Of a stretch of DNA of 64,000 nt, positions 61,201 through 64,000 are shown piece by piece. Under the pieces are notes generated by a model. It was not told the origin of the DNA and did not search any database. It was given only the letters and a program-made list of their open reading frames with translations. Origin of the DNA: Amia ocellicauda (taxonomy: Eukaryota > Chordata > Actinopteri > Amiiformes > Amiidae); the NCBI RefSeq assembly GCF_036373705.1, contig NC_089864.1, positions 4,245,001-4,309,000 of the forward strand, written 5' to 3'. How positions within the stretch are numbered: the first letter of the stretch is position 1; every line of letters begins with the position of its first letter. The position numbers and the translations under genes were made by a program.

Positions 61201-62434
61201 TCAGTGAATATGATTTATCGTATGATGCCTCACCACTTCAACTATAATGTGCAATTTAGCGCCAGACCCTTAATCAGCGCTTTCGGGAAATTGTATTTTA
61301 TATTTTTATTGTAGTTGTTTTTAGTTAATATGCGATATTCTTAAAACCATATTTAAGGAAATAAAAATATAGTCGTTGTTTTTTCTTTGCACTGTTTTAT
61401 AAGGCAGTGACAGCATGTGTCTATAAACGTCTTTTTACAAAAATATTGGATTTAAGGAAATAGTTAATACATTCCATGTTTTTGTGTAACTGCGTGTTGT
61501 ACAGCATAAATTGCTGTCAAACATTTTAATTTTGGTATTTAATTATTATTTAAGTTATTTTCAGACATTCAGTATTGGACTGAATAGTAAAAATATATCC
61601 AGCATATTTGCATATTTGTTCATAATCATTCATACCACAAACATTCAAATAGCCTATAATACAATTTGGATTGACATGTTTGCGATATGTAACACTGATC
61701 GTCTTAGTGTTTTATATTTGCATGTATATATAAATAAATAAATAAACAAATAAATAAATAAAAACCTCAATGTACACTTTTTTGTTTTTGTATAATAAGA
61801 ACAGAGAAGTTAAATAGTGCCAAAAGACCGACTGTGAGGAGATGAATATATAAGAATGGGTCGGTCTCACACAACCAGTGTTAAATGTCTACCCTTACAC
61901 TTTGTTTGGAACCAAGCGAAGACATTTTAACAGTAACTGATATCAGAAATACCAGTGGCTAGAATACAAGACAAACAGCGGAGCAATACTATTGTAGGCA
62001 GTACATTAATGTACACTTGCGTTTAAAATAACACAGGTTACCCTATAGTATAAACAGTACAAAGCATTAAATACCAACCATTTGTAACAATCGTAATTTG
62101 TCTTCCGACTCTGTCCCCCAAAACATTTAGCTGCATGACGAGGCTGGTAACGCAATGTACAAGTGTAACGTGAGACAGCCTGTGTATTGCCAAGAACAAG
62201 ACAAGAACGATGATAGAAACATTTAGCCTGTGCTTTAAACCCCTTGCTATAAATAACCGATTCATAGCATTGCAACAAAATATTAAAAAACATGTTTTTA
62301 ATTGGGATTTCACTGAAGATATAGGAAAAGTTAATATTGCCATGAAAATGGGCTGACAGAGTATGAAACCTGCGGCAGTCGCAGTACTCACAGAGGAAGA
62401 GGAGCAGAGCCGCCCTGCTGTCCAGCCCGTCCAT
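58231..62434 (-). CDS. N3: NITR-like receptor with long Ser/Pro stalk, altered tail (complete)
   Basis: Complete, 798 coding bases, 265 residues. Exons in order: leader 62434-62392, V 60031-59675, stalk/TM 59293-59072, cytoplasmic 58914-58850, last 58341-58231 (TAG). All junctions are in frame with GT-AG sites. The leader is identical to N2. The V domain has LDC, TRWFVQ, TDLALYYC and J-like FGNATRLVY. The stalk is 43 residues, Ser/Pro rich. The TM matches N1 and N2 (CVSAGCLLLSGCLCCLW). The last exon encodes MNYTTL (ITIM-like, Met at -2) and then DLCTSELYYVIK; the second tyrosine motif of N2 is lost through sequence change. Intron 1 holds six 43-bp units. The start lies in an inverted repeat shared with N4. 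Inhibitory strength may be reduced; this is inference. Confidence 0.85.
58775..58840. repeat. 39-bp repeat in N3 intron
   Basis: Reverse-orientation copies of the N2 unit (GTGTGCTCCTCTCTCTACAG) next to the donor of the 65-nt cytoplasmic exon. Confidence 0.75.
60032..60293. repeat. 43-bp minisatellite abutting the N3 V exon (6 copies)
   Basis: Reverse complement of the array in N1 and N2, 262 bp or 6.1 units, ending at the V acceptor (60032). Copy number differs among loci (19 in N2, at least 9.5 in N1), which shows that the array changes length. Confidence 0.95.
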
Positions 62435-62879
62435 CTCAGCAGACACTGACTGCACTGGAGAGACTGGGGCTCTCGGTCTGTCTTCCTGTGTGAGACTGTG
62501 CGCTCTTATCTACTGTCTGATTTGAATGTCACCAATGGGGAGCATCAGCATGACTGTGATTGTAATTTGTAGCAGCACACTTCATTTCACTTCATCAGAC
62601 CACGAACCGTCCAAATATCTCTGTCTTCACTGGCCCTTCCTCAGAAATGAAGTGTGCTGCTACAAATTACAATCACAGTCATGCTGATGCTCCCCATTGG
62701 TGACATTCAAATCAGACAGTAGATAAGAGCGCACAGTCTCACACAGGAAGACAGACCGAGAGCCCCAGTCTCTCCAGTGCAGTCAGTGTCTGCTGAGATG
62801 GACGGGCTGGACAGCAGGGCGGCTCTGCTCCTCTTCCTCTGTGAGTACTGGGACTGCCGCAGGTTTCATACTCTGCCAG
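62353..62879. promoter_or_regulatory. Divergent N3/N4 promoter in a 236-bp inverted repeat
   Basis: Arms 62353-62588 and 62644-62879 are reverse complements with only a few mismatches, around a 55-bp spacer. They include both leader exons, donors and 200 bp of upstream sequence, so N3 and N4 share one two-way promoter. In the right arm: ATTGG (CCAAT box, 62696), ATTCAAAT (octamer-like, 62705), AGATAAG (GATA motif, 62721) and ACAGGAAG (ETS motif, 62743), each mirrored on the left. Motif roles are inference from known consensus sites. Confidence 0.85.
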
Positions 62880-63748
62880 TCCGTCTAAATTGATTATTGA
62901 TATCTTTAACACGTTGGAATGCATTGCATGCTATTTTCGATTTAGTCAGATACCCTCCCTCCTTAAAAAAAGCTACGAACAAGGCTACAACGTGCCCCTG
63001 TGAGAACTGACAATCAGCGTGCTGGAATAAACCAGTGGTAGGTAGTCATCAATGTTTTACATCAAGTTGAAATTGTCGTCGTCTCCTAAAAATAATATAG
63101 CCATACCTACACATAAGAACTAAAAATAAAGGAAACATTACTAAGGCACATCTATAAATCAGATTGTATGCTGAGAAGAAGCACTCCTGAAGTATAAGAA
63201 CACATTATTCTGAGGTAAAAGATCAGTATACAGTAGCCTGCTTAACTGTACTTCTGTTGATTAAGATTTAACATTTGTTGTCATGTTTTCAGTTTAGGTA
63301 AAGAGTCGGCAGCTACATGTTGGTGTAAACCCTGGGTGAATATGGGCCAAAATTGGGTCTAAAATTAAATAAACTCACACATTATCCTAAAGTAACTGTG
63401 ACAGTCAATGAGCTTTATTGAATGCAACCTTTAAAAGAATTCCGTTGTAGGATCATTGTTAAGCAATGGAGGCAACGGAAAGCTATTCTGCTTTCATCAG
63501 CCCTCGAAATACTATGCGATTAACTCCACAAATTAACCGTATGAAGCACAAAATGCAGAAAAACAATATCGTTTATTTTTTTCTTGAATAAACTTTAGTA
63601 TTTATGTTGAAAATATTTTCAATGTAGCGTATTTGTTTAATGATACATTTTATACATATAATATAAATATAAATATAATGTAATTAACACAAGCTCCAGT
63701 AAAATGCGTCTGGTACTCAGACTAAATATTATACATATATACTTAAAC

Positions 63749-63793
<45 letters not shown>

Positions 63794-64000
63794 TTGTAAT
63801 AAATAAATATGGGGGGGGATTGGTGGACTAGCGTATATGAATGTTACTTATATAGAGAAAAAGGATATAGACGTTACAAAAACTCAGTTTCAGTTTTAAA
63901 GGAAAGGGTCACTCACATTACTTTATTTAAAATGCGACGACTCTGTGTCCCGCTGCTGTAGTGGTGTCTGTCCTGAGCCGCTCCTCTGTGTCCCGCTGCT
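62798..64000 (+). CDS. N4: NITR-like receptor, leader exon and intron 1 only (3' partial)
   Basis: Leader exon 62798-62840 is 43 nt, encodes MDGLDSRAALLLFL and ends at CT|GTGAGT in phase 1 as in N2 and N3. The intron then runs to the window end and contains the start of the 43-bp minisatellite at 63941, so a V exon is expected just to the right. Whether the rest is intact cannot be seen. Confidence 0.75.
63747..63793. repeat. (AAT)n microsatellite in N4 intron 1
   Basis: About 15 AAT units; followed by a G8 run near 63812. Confidence 0.9.
63941..64000. repeat. 43-bp minisatellite, start of the N4 array
   Basis: CTCTGTGTCCCGCTGCTGTA and the following unit match the arrays at 1-411 and 26123-26938 in the same orientation. 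The array runs out of the window. Confidence 0.92.

Overview
The window looks like nuclear DNA of a ray-finned fish. It has intron-split immunoglobulin-superfamily (IgSF) receptor genes, Tc1/mariner elements with TA target sites, CR1/L2-type LINE tails, tRNA-derived SINE relics and many AT-rich microsatellites. The species cannot be read from the sequence. A non-teleost such as a bowfin or gar is possible, but that is inference.

Two receptor families share the window. The first resembles novel immune-type receptors (NITRs): a short leader exon, one V-type Ig exon ending in a germline-joined J-like motif (GNGTRLVY or FGNATRLVY), a stalk plus transmembrane exon, and two cytoplasmic exons carrying tyrosine motifs. 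Four loci are present: N1 (+, 412-1730, leader outside the window), N2 (+, 24592-29228, complete), N3 (-, 58231-62434, complete) and N4 (+, leader at 62798, continuing past the window end). Two minus-strand relics (21290-22937 and 51220-54159) keep flanks and a leader but have lost the receptor exons. Every NITR-like locus whose intron 1 is visible carries a 43-bp minisatellite there. Where the V exon is in view, the array abuts it, and its unit is a copy of the V-exon 3' splice site.

The second family has a B7/butyrophilin-like V domain followed by one or two unusual Ig-like domains that lack the canonical disulfide cysteines. Gene A (+, 12844-16036) is complete, with V, D2, D3, TM and a short tail. 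Gene B (-, 34701-36243) has V, D2, TM and tail, and its first exon is unresolved. At least six pseudogenes or exon fragments of this family are scattered at 6768-8553, 11899-12007, 38010-38272, 45020-45108, 47449-47528 and 49567-50171.

Layout: 1-2.3 kb N1 and a LINE tail; 2.3-12 kb mostly repeats and a family-2 pseudogene; 12.8-16 kb gene A; 18.5-19.5 kb a dead Tc1 element; 21-23 kb a NITR relic; 24.6-29.2 kb N2; 32.1-33.4 kb an apparently intact DD36E Tc1/mariner element; 34.7-36.2 kb gene B; 36.6-45.1 kb a threefold tandem duplication of gene B's upstream region, interrupted by two DNA transposons; 45-57 kb relics and repeats; 58.2-62.4 kb N3 and 62.8 kb onward N4, diverging head-to-head from a near-perfect 236-bp inverted repeat.

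Working model (inference): N1 and N2 are inhibitory-type surface receptors, because their tails carry ITIM-like tyrosines and their membrane segments lack a charged residue. N3 keeps only a weakened version of this motif. Genes A and B have tails without signalling tyrosines and could be ligands, adhesion molecules or partners of other chains.
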